DNA of 64,000 nt from Colwellia sp. C1TZA3 (lineage in GTDB: Bacteria; Pseudomonadota; Gammaproteobacteria; Enterobacterales; Alteromonadaceae): NCBI RefSeq assembly GCF_007954265.1, contig NZ_VOLS01000001.1, positions 62,001-126,000 on the forward strand, read 5' to 3'. The notes under the pieces were generated by a model that searched no databases, was not told where the DNA came from, and saw nothing but the letters and a program-made list of their open reading frames with translations. The translations under genes and the position numbers were made by a program. Below, one piece after another: positions 30,134 to 39,400 of the stretch (positions are counted from its first letter, which is position 1; the number at the start of each line of letters is the position of its first letter).

Positions 30134-30502
30134 ATGCTAATGAGTATTTGGATCCATTTTCACAAAGTACCCCTACGTGTTTTACGCATCAGTAAAAGGC
30201 GCAATATTGTCCAGCTTAAGCGCAGTATGGTTAAGGTGAAAATAGCCTTAGCTCAAGAGAGAATAGAAACCAGAGCAATGCTCAGTATATACAAGCGCTA
30301 CACTAAGCGTGAAGCAAGTGCCGAAGAAATGCGCATTGCCAACCAACAGTTTATTGATATTTTAAAGGGCCTTGGCATTGGTATTTTCGCTATTCTGCCC
30401 TTTGCTCCTATTACTATACCTCTAGTGATAAAAATTGGCCGTTGGGTTGGGGTCGAAATACTACCAAGCTCATTTGTTGATGGCAAAAAACCACCTCAGT
30501 AA
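30134..30502 (+). CDS. LETM1-like domain protein, probable
   Basis: A 122-aa basic protein beginning MLMSIWIHFHKVPLRVL. The middle is a long charged helix (about 20-65). The C-terminal part, ILKGLGIGIFAILPFAPITIPL followed by KIGRWVGVEILPSSF, resembles the LETM1-type motif (LPF.P...P...K.G...G..ILPS.F) found in small bacterial LETM1-like proteins of unknown function. One hydrophobic segment (about 79-98) may insert in or associate with the membrane. A longer reading from 30107 begins inside the mobile element and is rejected; an ATG at 30140 is also possible. Convergent with the gene ending at 30535. Confidence 0.6.
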   Translation: MLMSIWIHFHKVPLRVLRISKRRNIVQLKRSMVKVKIALAQERIETRAMLSIYKRYTKREASAEEMRIANQQFIDILKGLGIGIFAILPFAPITIPLVIKIGRWVGVEILPSSFVDGKKPPQ

Positions 30503-30534
30503 TCATGTTAAGCAATTTAGTATCAGTACCATCG

Positions 30535-31029
30535 CTAACGCAAATAGTGAATCGCTTGATCAGTAACACATTGGGTAAAGCTTTTTTGTCGTTCACTCCT
30601 TGAAAGCGTGGCAATAGTCTGTCTCACTAAAGCCATTTTTTGCTGCTTTTCTACTAAAGATAAGTGATTAAATTGCTCATGAAAACAGCCCTGCAAAGCA
30701 TAATTTAATGCAATATTTGACTTAGGTGACTCACCAGCCAAACAAGTGATGAGTTGCTCCGCTAAAGTATTTTTATCCAATTGGGTAATTAAGGCTTTAA
30801 TGGTTAAATTTTCACCTTTTTGCTTCTGCTGTTGGCAGCTATAAAGCATATCTGCCACCGCAACAATGGGAATGAGTGCCTGATGTTGAGCGCCAAAGCG
30901 TGCCTTTAACCATTGCTTCATCTCAAGTGATTGGCTCTGCGCAGCTTGTAGCGGCGTACTGACCAACATAGTCAGCAGGCTAGCAAAGAAAAAAGATGTC
31001 TTTTTCTGATTCAATATTTTGATGATCAT
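30535..31029 (-). CDS. Uncharacterised periplasmic protein with four cysteines
   Basis: A 164-aa protein with a clear signal peptide (basic start, hydrophobic FFFASLLTMLVSTPLQA, cleavage near residue 29). The mature part has four cysteines (in LYSCQQQ, LITCLAG, LQGCFHE, FTQCVTD), a spacing compatible with two disulfides, and is otherwise helical and Gln-rich. I do not recognise the family. It is divergent from the TlpA-like thiol-redox protein at 31144 (114 bases between starts), so a shared role in periplasmic thiol chemistry is possible but is inference only. Confidence 0.6.
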   Translation of the reverse strand: MIIKILNQKKTSFFFASLLTMLVSTPLQAAQSQSLEMKQWLKARFGAQHQALIPIVAVADMLYSCQQQKQKGENLTIKALITQLDKNTLAEQLITCLAGESPKSNIALNYALQGCFHEQFNHLSLVEKQQKMALVRQTIATLSRSERQKSFTQCVTDQAIHYLR

Positions 31030-31143
31030 AAGGTATTCCCTAGCTTGACTACTTCATTCGACTATTAAAAACCCAGCAATGTTGCCATTGATAAGTCTAT
31101 TAAACAATAACGACACTTTGCTAATACCGCTTAACGTGGTTAA

Positions 31144-31671
31144 ATGTCTAAAATATGTGTTAATAATGTTGACTATATCGTGAGACTAAAATTTAAAAAC
31201 ATGCTTCTTTTCATTATACTACTGACTTTTTCTAGCCCACTATGGGCTAGCGAAGAGATTAACCTAAGTACTAACCTAAGTGCTATTGAGTCACTAGATC
31301 AGCAACTTGACAACGCAAAAGGTAAGGTTGTCTATGTTGATTTTTGGGCCTCATGGTGTATTCCTTGCCGTAAATCATTCCCTTGGATGAATAACTTAAG
31401 CGCACAGTATCAAGCACAAGGCTTAGTCATCCTTAGTATTAACTTAGATCATAGTCGAGTATTAGCCGATGAATTTTTAGCGCAAATACCGGCTAACTTC
31501 CCAGTTATTTATGACCCTAAAGGCACCATTGCAAGAAAGTACCAATTAAAGGGCATGCCCAGCAGCTTCATTATTAACCGAGAAGGCCAAATCGTCAGCG
31601 CACACGTGGGCTTTAATCAAGAGAAAAAATTAGCTTATCAACAAGAAATTAACGCATTATTGCTGCAGTAA
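31144..31671 (+). CDS. TlpA/ResA-like periplasmic thioredoxin-family protein
   Basis: A 175-aa exported thiol-disulfide oxidoreductase. A hydrophobic leader (MLLFIILLTFSSPLWASEE, from residue 20) directs it to the periplasm, and an in-frame ATG at 31201 could be the true start. The thioredoxin fold shows FWASWCIPCRKSFPWM with the CIPC active site (about 75-78), LVILSINLD, a VIYDP strand and the cis-Pro loop KGMPSSFII (about 138-146). The family reduces or maintains thiols in cytochrome maturation or envelope stress; which one is unknown here. No strong ribosome site is seen at either start. Confidence 0.85.
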   Translation: MSKICVNNVDYIVRLKFKNMLLFIILLTFSSPLWASEEINLSTNLSAIESLDQQLDNAKGKVVYVDFWASWCIPCRKSFPWMNNLSAQYQAQGLVILSINLDHSRVLADEFLAQIPANFPVIYDPKGTIARKYQLKGMPSSFIINREGQIVSAHVGFNQEKKLAYQQEINALLLQ

Positions 31672-31831
31672 GTTAGTTAAATTTTTTATTGGCGCCTTAG
31701 CGAAAATCAATCCGTTTGGTCGCACTCAACAGATCATAACCTGCTATTTAATCTGGTTTATTTATAGCCGAGTACAAACTTAGCCTCAATCATCTAACCA
31801 AAGACAAAAGCCATTTATTAACAATAACTTA

Positions 31832-31902
31832 TACCAATTTTATTAATTAAGTGATTACCTTTTTCCTCATAAAAAAAGCGCAGATAATTAATCAACTTGG
31901 TA
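31832..31902. repeat. Palindromic repeat related to MITE family B (71 bp)
   Basis: TACCAATTTTATTAATTAAG at the left pairs with a right end that reads inward as TACCAAGTTGATTAATTATC. The arms resemble those at 29899-29967 and the left arm of the element at 53636. Flanking bases are TTA and TTA. It lies in the 330-base gap between the TlpA-like gene and the TonB receptor; no gene is seen in that gap. Confidence 0.7.
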
Positions 31903-31955
31903 TTATGGCCAATGTTGACTCATTTTAACCAGTATCACCTGCTTTAACCAAACAA

Positions 31956-31981
31956 AAAAGCGAGCTCAGTGGCTCGCTTTT
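31956..31981. terminator. Bidirectional intrinsic terminator
   Basis: AAAAGCGAGC / GCTCGCTTTT stem with a 6-base loop, A-rich before and T-rich within the stem end, 20 bases beyond the TonB receptor stop. It should end that gene and could also serve the plus-strand gene upstream. Confidence 0.85.
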
Positions 31982-32001
31982 AAAACAAGGGTCGCAGTAA
32001 C

Positions 32002-34176
32002 TTAAAAGCTATACTTGTAACCTAGCGTTAAACTGCGTGGTTTACCTGCCATAATCGAGCCATGTGTACGTGTCGCCATATATTGCTTATCAAGTAAATT
32101 ATCAATATTTAAGGTAATCTCTTGATTATCAGCAAGATTATAATGAGCGGCCATGTCAACAACAGTACGGCTGTCAATTGACTCGCCTTCAGTAATTGCC
32201 CCTTGGCCTGAAGTAGTGCGCATTTCATCAACATAACGTACTAAAATATCACTACGCCATTGCTCGCCAACCAAACCAACACTAAGTTGCAACTGATTTT
32301 CTGGCACATAAGATAATTCGTCACCCGCGTTCACATTGCCCCAAGTGTCTAAACCTGATTGAAAAGAGTTTTGAAACTCTGTGCTGGTAAAGGTATAAGT
32401 TAAATCAACCGGAATACTTAATGCACCAGCAAAAAACTCATAACCGGTTTTAACTTCTAAACCAGAAACTTTTACTTCACCAGCATTATATTGGTTGCCA
32501 ATATTTTCTTCATCACAACCTTGACTCGCAGTGCAGTTGCCGTGCATATTTTCATAATCAGAATAGAAAAATAAGGCTTCGCCGTTGAATGCTTGCTGGT
32601 TGTAACGAAAGCCCAGTTCATAGTTAATACTTTCTTCATTTTCTGCTTTATCATTGCCAGGTGCCGGCGGCGCAAAGCCTTTTTGTACGCCACCAATAAT
32701 AATTAAATCATTGTTAATACGGTAAGTTACGGCTAAAGACGGTAACAACACCTCAACGTCATTGCTCAAATCTTTCTTTAAAGGTGCCTTTCTATCGATA
32801 ACCCCTTTTGCCCAGCCTTTACGGGAAATAGTCATATCTTCGTAACGTAAACCGGCATTGATAATGAAATCACCCACGCTATATTCATCATGCACAAATA
32901 AAGCTATCGCCTCTGCTGAATCAATACGATTAGAATTCGTACCCTGGATACCAGCATTGATCAAGTTCATTTCATAGCTATTGTCGAGCGTATAGTTATC
33001 AACCCATTGAAAGCGGTCCATTTCATCTTCATGGTAACGGGCACCAAATTTAACTTGATGTGCGCCAAAGTCAGCATTTAATACCGTTTGAATGCCTTTT
33101 GATTGATAGGCACGATTGTTGGCTTTAACATCGACACTGATTTCTTCATCGCTAAAGGTACCATTATCGAACGCAGCAGCATCATTGATGGCACCGCTGC
33201 TTAAGCTCTTACCATTAACTTTACTGGTTTTATACCAGTTACGGCTAAACTCATTATAGTAAGCTGATGTGCCTAAATTAAAGCGATCAGACAACTGAAT
33301 ATGATGGTTAATTTGCAACTGTTTATGCTCAGTATCCATATTATCTAACTGTGATGCAGAATAGCGAGAATATGGATTGGTGTTAAAATCAGCGTCAGTT
33401 AAACCCATATAGGTTTCATCTGAATTTTCATCTGAATATTTTAATTTAAATTCTAATTCTTGATAATATTTTGCATCAGTATCACTGTTGATCATCATTT
33501 TTGCCATGATGTCATTTTTTACAAAGCCGGTATCATCACCCGTATGATTGACCGTTTTAAAACCATCCGCTTGATAACGAAATATTTCCACCACTGACGA
33601 AACATTTTTACCTGCACCACCAACATAGGCATGAGCTTTAGCAAAACCGTCTTGGCCAGCACTTAAATTAACTTGTCCTGCTAATGCTGCTTCAGGGATG
33701 GTACGAGAGAGCATGTTTATCACCCCGCCGGTAGTGCGTGGACCATACATTGCGCTTGATGTGCCTTTTAGCACTTCAATTTGTTGCATACGACCCGCGG
33801 TTGGAAAGTAGTACGCTGCAGGTGCTGAATACGGCGCAGGTGCAGCTAAAACACCATCTTCCATAATAGTCACTTTTTCACTACGGTTTTGGCCGGTACC
33901 GCGCATACCAATATTTGGACGTAAACCGTAACCATCTTCTTCTAAAACATAAACACCCGGCACTGATGTTAAGGTACGCATAATATCGGTAAAATCGAAT
34001 TTCTCTAATTCTGCCTGAGAAATCATATGAGCACTGCCAGGTACATCATTAACTGATTGGTCATTACCAAAAATAGTTAAATGTTCCATATCATCATCGG
34101 CAACAGCAATATTTAAAATAGCACTAGCGACAGATAGCGCGAGCAACGCGGGTTGAAAAAGAGAAGAAATTTGCAT
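32002..34176 (-). CDS. TonB-dependent outer-membrane receptor (FecA-like, probable iron-siderophore)
   Basis: Outer-membrane gated porin for active uptake. From the ATG at 34176 (AGG ribosome site 8 bases upstream) the protein is 724 aa with signal peptide MQISSLFQPALLALSVASA.... The TonB box region (MEHLTIFGND) is followed by a plug domain (DIMRTLTSVPGVYVLEEDG, NIGMRGTGQNRSEKVTIMEDG, VLKGTSSAMYGPRTTGGVIN) and a 22-strand barrel ending in LTLGYKYSF with terminal Phe. The plug motifs resemble ferric-citrate/siderophore receptors, but the ligand cannot be read from sequence. A Fur-like site lies upstream at 34240-34268, and a terminator follows. Confidence 0.9.
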   Translation of the reverse strand: MQISSLFQPALLALSVASAILNIAVADDDMEHLTIFGNDQSVNDVPGSAHMISQAELEKFDFTDIMRTLTSVPGVYVLEEDGYGLRPNIGMRGTGQNRSEKVTIMEDGVLAAPAPYSAPAAYYFPTAGRMQQIEVLKGTSSAMYGPRTTGGVINMLSRTIPEAALAGQVNLSAGQDGFAKAHAYVGGAGKNVSSVVEIFRYQADGFKTVNHTGDDTGFVKNDIMAKMMINSDTDAKYYQELEFKLKYSDENSDETYMGLTDADFNTNPYSRYSASQLDNMDTEHKQLQINHHIQLSDRFNLGTSAYYNEFSRNWYKTSKVNGKSLSSGAINDAAAFDNGTFSDEEISVDVKANNRAYQSKGIQTVLNADFGAHQVKFGARYHEDEMDRFQWVDNYTLDNSYEMNLINAGIQGTNSNRIDSAEAIALFVHDEYSVGDFIINAGLRYEDMTISRKGWAKGVIDRKAPLKKDLSNDVEVLLPSLAVTYRINNDLIIIGGVQKGFAPPAPGNDKAENEESINYELGFRYNQQAFNGEALFFYSDYENMHGNCTASQGCDEENIGNQYNAGEVKVSGLEVKTGYEFFAGALSIPVDLTYTFTSTEFQNSFQSGLDTWGNVNAGDELSYVPENQLQLSVGLVGEQWRSDILVRYVDEMRTTSGQGAITEGESIDSRTVVDMAAHYNLADNQEITLNIDNLLDKQYMATRTHGSIMAGKPRSLTLGYKYSF

Positions 34177-34239
34177 GGATAAGCCTATAAAAGAAACAAT
34201 TAGTTTGATTGCAGGCATTTAATCACATAGTTGAATGGG

Positions 34240-34268
34240 AATCAATATCATTTGTATTATTTATCATT
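34240..34268. promoter_or_regulatory. Candidate Fur operator upstream of the TonB receptor
   Basis: An A/T-rich stretch that reads on the minus strand AATGATAAATAATACAAATG followed by ATATTGATT. It contains repeated NAT(A/T)AT-like hexamers like the GATAATGATAATCATTATC Fur consensus, with several mismatches. It lies 64-92 bases upstream of the receptor start, a sensible place for iron control. Confidence 0.45.
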
Positions 34269-34382
34269 CCTAATTAATATAAAGCATTTATTGGCGTTAT
34301 ATCAAATTCAAAGTTCTTAATATAATAATAACGGCGTCAAGCAAGCTTATAATTGTAAGTATAAATTAGCATTAGTGGGCTA

Positions 34383-35507
34383 TTATGGCTTCATTAACAT
34401 TAACCAGGCTTTAGCGTAATCAGGTAAGTGCTTATTGGCTTGATGATAATCTTGCCAACCATAATAACTATCAGTTAATAGATCGAGCTGAAAAAGATTA
34501 TTATCAAAGGCGCCACCTTGATCAGCGAGCACACCTAAGCGTGATATTTTTTTATCCGCCTGCAGATAACTCACCATAAACAACTTACCTAAACCAAGCT
34601 CTGCCACATTACCAGCAAAAGAAACCTGTGGTTTCAGCGCTATTTTACTCTCAAGTGTTTTGCCATAACCCATAATGCTAGGTACCTCTGCAAAATACCA
34701 ATAACGTGCTTGTTCACGTTTACCTATGGCATAGTCATAAGCAATACCATTATTACGATGAACATTAAAATAGCGTCGCACGCCATTAACATCAACCACA
34801 CCGGTACCTTGTAATAACACATCATGTAAGGCTTCCTCAGTTAGCCAAATTAACGCCTTAGCTAATTTTTTTTCTGTTAAAGCGCCAGCAATAATGTCTT
34901 GGCGGGTATATTGGTGACGGGTAATTGTTAGGTCGTTATTGGCTTCGGTTAGTGTTAAAGCTAATTCATCATAAGGCAGCGCATAAAGTGCTTGATTATA
35001 GACTGAGGTTTTAACTGCGCTGGCGGTTAATAGTTTAGTGTAATATTTAGTTAGAAATATTTTTTCACTAGAAATGGCATTTAACATACTAGTTTTTCTG
35101 GCATGAGTGCTTTTTAGTGCAATTTTTTTTGCCGTAGCTACATCTGGCGTCCAACGATAAAAGTCAAAATTTGCGGTTAAAAAGCTTTCATCATGCAATC
35201 GACTATGGCGCTTTGCTCGCACATCTTCACGATAAGTTTGACAAATAAATGCTAGCGTTTTTTCTACCCTCACCAGCGTTACACTGTGATCGAATACTTT
35301 ACCTGCGTGCACAGCAAACTTGTCCGCTGAAAATGTTGTTAAATAACGCTGCGTTGCTTTCGCGACATCACACAAAGCGCTAGCGTTAAAGTTGGTCATT
35401 TTGCCTAATTCAGGCACTTTATCGAGATTAAAAAAATTCAAGGGTGTTTGGGCAGCAGAGTGAAAAGTGACCAGAATAAAAAGTAAAAAAAATAAACTAA
35501 GGCGCAT
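34383..35507 (-). CDS. Secreted protein with a MltA/3D-like C-terminal region, unrecognised family
   Basis: A 374-aa exported protein (signal peptide MRLSLFFLLFILVTFHSAAQ). I do not recognise a named family. The C-terminal part GVLADQGGAFDNNLFQLDLL (about 325-344) resembles the 3D domain of MltA-type lytic transglycosylases, where an Asp-x-Gly-Gly-Ala...Asp pattern lines the active site of a double-psi barrel. The preceding YWYFAEVPSIMGYGKTL could be the substrate cleft. A peptidoglycan-directed role is an inference. It lies upstream of the TonB receptor on the same strand with a 206-base gap and is not obviously in its operon. Confidence 0.55.
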   Translation of the reverse strand: MRLSLFFLLFILVTFHSAAQTPLNFFNLDKVPELGKMTNFNASALCDVAKATQRYLTTFSADKFAVHAGKVFDHSVTLVRVEKTLAFICQTYREDVRAKRHSRLHDESFLTANFDFYRWTPDVATAKKIALKSTHARKTSMLNAISSEKIFLTKYYTKLLTASAVKTSVYNQALYALPYDELALTLTEANNDLTITRHQYTRQDIIAGALTEKKLAKALIWLTEEALHDVLLQGTGVVDVNGVRRYFNVHRNNGIAYDYAIGKREQARYWYFAEVPSIMGYGKTLESKIALKPQVSFAGNVAELGLGKLFMVSYLQADKKISRLGVLADQGGAFDNNLFQLDLLTDSYYGWQDYHQANKHLPDYAKAWLMLMKP

Positions 35508-35705
35508 AAATAACCGTTATTAAAGAGAATATAGCACCATGGTATGACAATCATAAAAGCGACGCTAGCGTGCGAATTTAATAATTTTTGATAAAGTTTT
35601 ATGTTGTAATTTTAACCACTAAAAAACTAAGCTACTGTCTGGCATTTTATTTAATGTTATGAGATAGTTACGACATAGCTATAATGAATACTGAATTACA
35701 TACCC

Positions 35706-35741
35706 AATTGAAAATCTAATTGAAGACCAAGTTGAAGATCA
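35706..35741 (+). repeat. Three tandem 12-bp units upstream of the cold-shock-domain gene
   Basis: AATTGAAAATCT, AATTGAAGACCA and AGTTGAAGATCA follow each other directly, 71-106 bases before the start at 35812. A TATAAT at 35680-35685 just upstream would place the repeats in the 5' leader. The rest of the 304-base gap (35508-35811) shows nothing else. Confidence 0.55.
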
Positions 35742-35811
35742 AATTAGCCAATTCATTAGCCACCTTGGTATAACTCATCAGGAAGATGCAAAGTAGAAGG
35801 GAAACAACACA

Positions 35812-36417
35812 ATGCGCTTTAAAGGGAAGTTAACAAAATGGCATGCTGATAAAGCTTTTGGCTTTATTGCCCCCAATGATGTTGTCAGTCAGGTCTTTAT
35901 TCATCAATCTGCTTTTGCTAATAGCAATAGAATACCGCAAATTAGTGACATAATTACTTTTTCAATCACCAAAGATAAAGCGGGTCGATACTGCGCTTGT
36001 GATGCTACCTTCTTAGGTGAAAAATTTAAGAAAAAGCAGCCTAAAAAAATCAATCCATATCCTATTTATCTCTCGCTAATTTTTTTAGCCACCGTCATGA
36101 TCACTTTTACTTTGGGCTATCTGCCACAAAAATTAATGTCTCTCTATATAGGTTTGAGTTTTTTAACTTTTCTCAGTTATGCGGTCGATAAATCAAAAGC
36201 ACAACGTGGTGCATGGCGCATTCAAGAAAGCACTTTGCATATTCTTGCTTTAATAGGCGGTTGGCCAGGTGCAGCTCTTGCACAACAAATTATTCGGCAT
36301 AAATCCTCAAAAAACACCTTCAAAAATGTTTTTTGGAGCACGGTAATAATTAATTTAGCGCTGTTATTCTGGCTATATTCGTCATCAGGTATGCAGTATC
36401 TTCAGTTATTAGCTTGA
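35812..36417 (+). CDS. Cold-shock domain protein fused to DUF1294 membrane domain
   Basis: A 201-aa protein. Residues 1-68 form a cold-shock (OB) domain with the RNA-binding signature KAFGFIAPND (RNP1-like) and VFIHQSAF (RNP2-like). After a Lys-rich linker come three to four hydrophobic helices (about 80-100, 104-122, 145-160, 174-192) with the DUF1294 motif DKSKAQRGAWRIQESTLHILALIGGWPGA. CSD-DUF1294 fusions are widespread in Proteobacteria; their role is unknown but they tether a nucleic-acid-binding domain to the membrane. A leader with 12-bp repeats precedes it. Confidence 0.85.
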   Translation: MRFKGKLTKWHADKAFGFIAPNDVVSQVFIHQSAFANSNRIPQISDIITFSITKDKAGRYCACDATFLGEKFKKKQPKKINPYPIYLSLIFLATVMITFTLGYLPQKLMSLYIGLSFLTFLSYAVDKSKAQRGAWRIQESTLHILALIGGWPGAALAQQIIRHKSSKNTFKNVFWSTVIINLALLFWLYSSSGMQYLQLLA

Positions 36418-36493
36418 GCTATTTAAGCGAGGTGGTTGCTGTATTTTCGCGGCAAAATAATACCCATTAATTTAATGGGTATTATCTTTTAGG

Positions 36494-39400
36494 CTAGCTT
36501 AGCGGTGCAAGCAGTGAACTTAAAATATCATCGGTTAAACTCAATTTATTATCACTGACTTCTTCAGATAACAAGGCTTTTGCAAGCTCGGCTTTGTTTT
36601 GTTGTATTTTTTGAATTTTTTCTTCTATTGAATTTTCAATAATCAATTTATACACAAAAACTGGTTTGTCTTGGCCAATACGGTACGCTCTATCTGTGGC
36701 TTGGTTTTCTACCGCTGGGTTCCACCAAGGGTCAAAATGAATAACGGTATCGGCTGCAGTTAAGTTTAAGCCGACACCGCCCGCTCGTAAGCTAATTAAA
36801 AATACCGGCACTTCACCGCCTTGAAACTTATCAACGACCTCTTGCCTTTTGGTGGTTGAACCGGTTAATTTAACATAGCCAATATTCGCTTCAATCAACT
36901 CTGCCTCTATCAAAGCCAGCATACTGGTAAACTGTGAAAATATTAATATTCTACGGCCTTCGTCAATTTGCTCTGGCAGCGTTTCCATTAAATAATCAAG
37001 CTTAGCCGATTGGTTGACCTTTTTAGCACCATCAAGTGATAACAACTTAGGATGATTACATACCTGTCTTAGTTTTAATAATGCATCTAAAACTTCTATC
37101 TGACTACGTTTTAAGCCTTTATCGGCAATAATATCTTTTAAGCGACTGTCCATAGCCAAGCGTACTGACTCATAGAGCTCAGCTTGCTTACCTTCAATAC
37201 GTAACTTTTGAATTATTTCAGTTTTTAGTGGTAACTCTGTGGCTATTTTGTCTTTAGTTCGGCGTAAAATAAACGGTTTAATACGCTGGTTTAATAGCTG
37301 CTTACGTTCATGATCACCATGTTTTTCTATTGGGGTTCTAAAAAGCTTGGTAAATTGTCTTTGTCCGCCTAAAAATCCTGGCAATAAAAAATTAAATTGC
37401 GCCCAAAACTCACCTAAATGATTTTCCATAGGCGTGCCCGTCAAGCATAGTTTATGCTGCGCCTTCAGTGTCATAAACGCTTGATATAATTTAGTTTTAG
37501 TGTTTTTTATATAATGCGCTTCATCAAGAATAAGGTAATAAAAGTGTTGGTCACAATAATGTTCTAAGTCTTTAATGATTAACGCATAGCTGGTAATGAT
37601 AATATCAACTGGATTTTCACCGCCTTCACCCCGGTCAAAGCAATCAAAGTGCTGCTGACGTTTGCTACCATGTAATACTTGATATGAAAGTTGCGGGGTA
37701 AATTTTTCTATCTCATTTGCCCAGTTAAAAATTACGCTGGTGGGCGCTACAATTAATACCGGCTTATTAAGTCGACCTTGCTGTTTTTCAACCAGTAAGT
37801 GCGCTAAGGCTTGAATGGTTTTCCCTAAGCCCATATCGTCTGCCAAAATACCGTTTAATTGATACTCGCGTAAAAATTGTAACCAATTTAGTCCTTGATG
37901 CTGATAAGTTCTTAACGTGGCGTTTAAACCTGCGGGTACAGGCACGGTGGTAACTTGTTGAAAGTTTTTCAGTTTATCAGCCAATGATCTTAACTTACTG
38001 GTGCCTGTTGCTATCATGCCTTGGTCATCTAACATCGATAGTGTTTGATGTCCTTGAAAGCGTGATAACTCCATCGTGCCATCTTTATTTAAGGCATTGG
38101 GCATAAACAGTTCAATAAATTGTTTTAATATTGGCTGTACGCTTTGATAACGCAAGGCAACAAAGTCACCATTTTCTAAATCAACATAAATAGGTGAGTC
38201 AGGGGCAATAAGCTGTGTTTTTTCGCTACCCACTTTGTCGCCATCAGCTTTATCACGATCAAATAATACTGATTTAGGTAGCTGTTCAATGGCACCTAGT
38301 AAAATAGGAAACGCCGGCATTTTCTTACCATCAATGGTTAAGTTTAACCCTAATGAGAAAAAATCATGATCATCAGTTTCAATTACTTCAGCATCAAATA
38401 TGCTATCGGTGGACAGTGCTTTATAATAAAAATTATCCGCAAAGCTAATATGCCAGCCTAAATCTTTAAGTACTTGTAATTCTTGATGTAAAAAGTGATG
38501 CCAAGTATAGCGCCCTTGCATTAGCATTGAAAACTTAGGCACTTTGTCTTTATTCAAATAGTCTTCATTGGTAAAAGTGTAACGCTTGGGCTTAGGCTGA
38601 GCGTTAAACTTTAACGTCGTCAGTTTATCAATAACTGTTTGTTCAAAAGATAAGTCTCGATAAAGCTTTACCTTACTAGCGCCGTCACTGTCCGTTAGGT
38701 TAACAGGTGAAACTGTGACACTGTCATTATGCGGATTAACTAAATTACCTTGATAAGAGAAATTAACCCGTACAAAACCTGACTGTGGATTAGCTTCTGC
38801 AGGCGTAGAGAAGTGCAAATGCACTTCAGGCTTAGTTAACTCTTGAGAGAATTCTGTTTTTGGTTTCGGCAAGCGCTGCACCGCATCACCTAATGACATT
38901 GACAGCTTACTCATTACCCAAGGTAGTTTGTCTTCTTCAAAAATAGGTGAATTGAGTAAGTCGGCTTCAAAATCACATTGAGTATTGGTATTAATTTCCC
39001 CAAAACAATTTTGCTCTTCATCGTAATAACACAACGGTTGTGCTTTGATAATAAGAATACTGCTTGATGGCTGCATAAAAACCAGCTGCAAGGTATGTAA
39101 ATGGTTACCCAATGCTAGCCACTGCCATTGCGCTTCTAAAGGTTTGCCTAAGGTAATCGCGTCGTTCAAGTCATAATTTGTCTGCCAAAAGCAGCGATTA
39201 GTTTTTATAATACGGGCAAATAAATCAAAGTATTTAATGTTATCGCCATATTGATTGGTGCGAATAAGCTCGGTTAGCACCCCAACATCTTCGTTCGTCG
39301 CATAGGCACTATTAATTAACGAACTGGCAGAATATTCACTGCCAAGCGCATGACTCCAACCACCACTATTTTTTGGTCGAGCTGATTTAATCCCTAAGGT

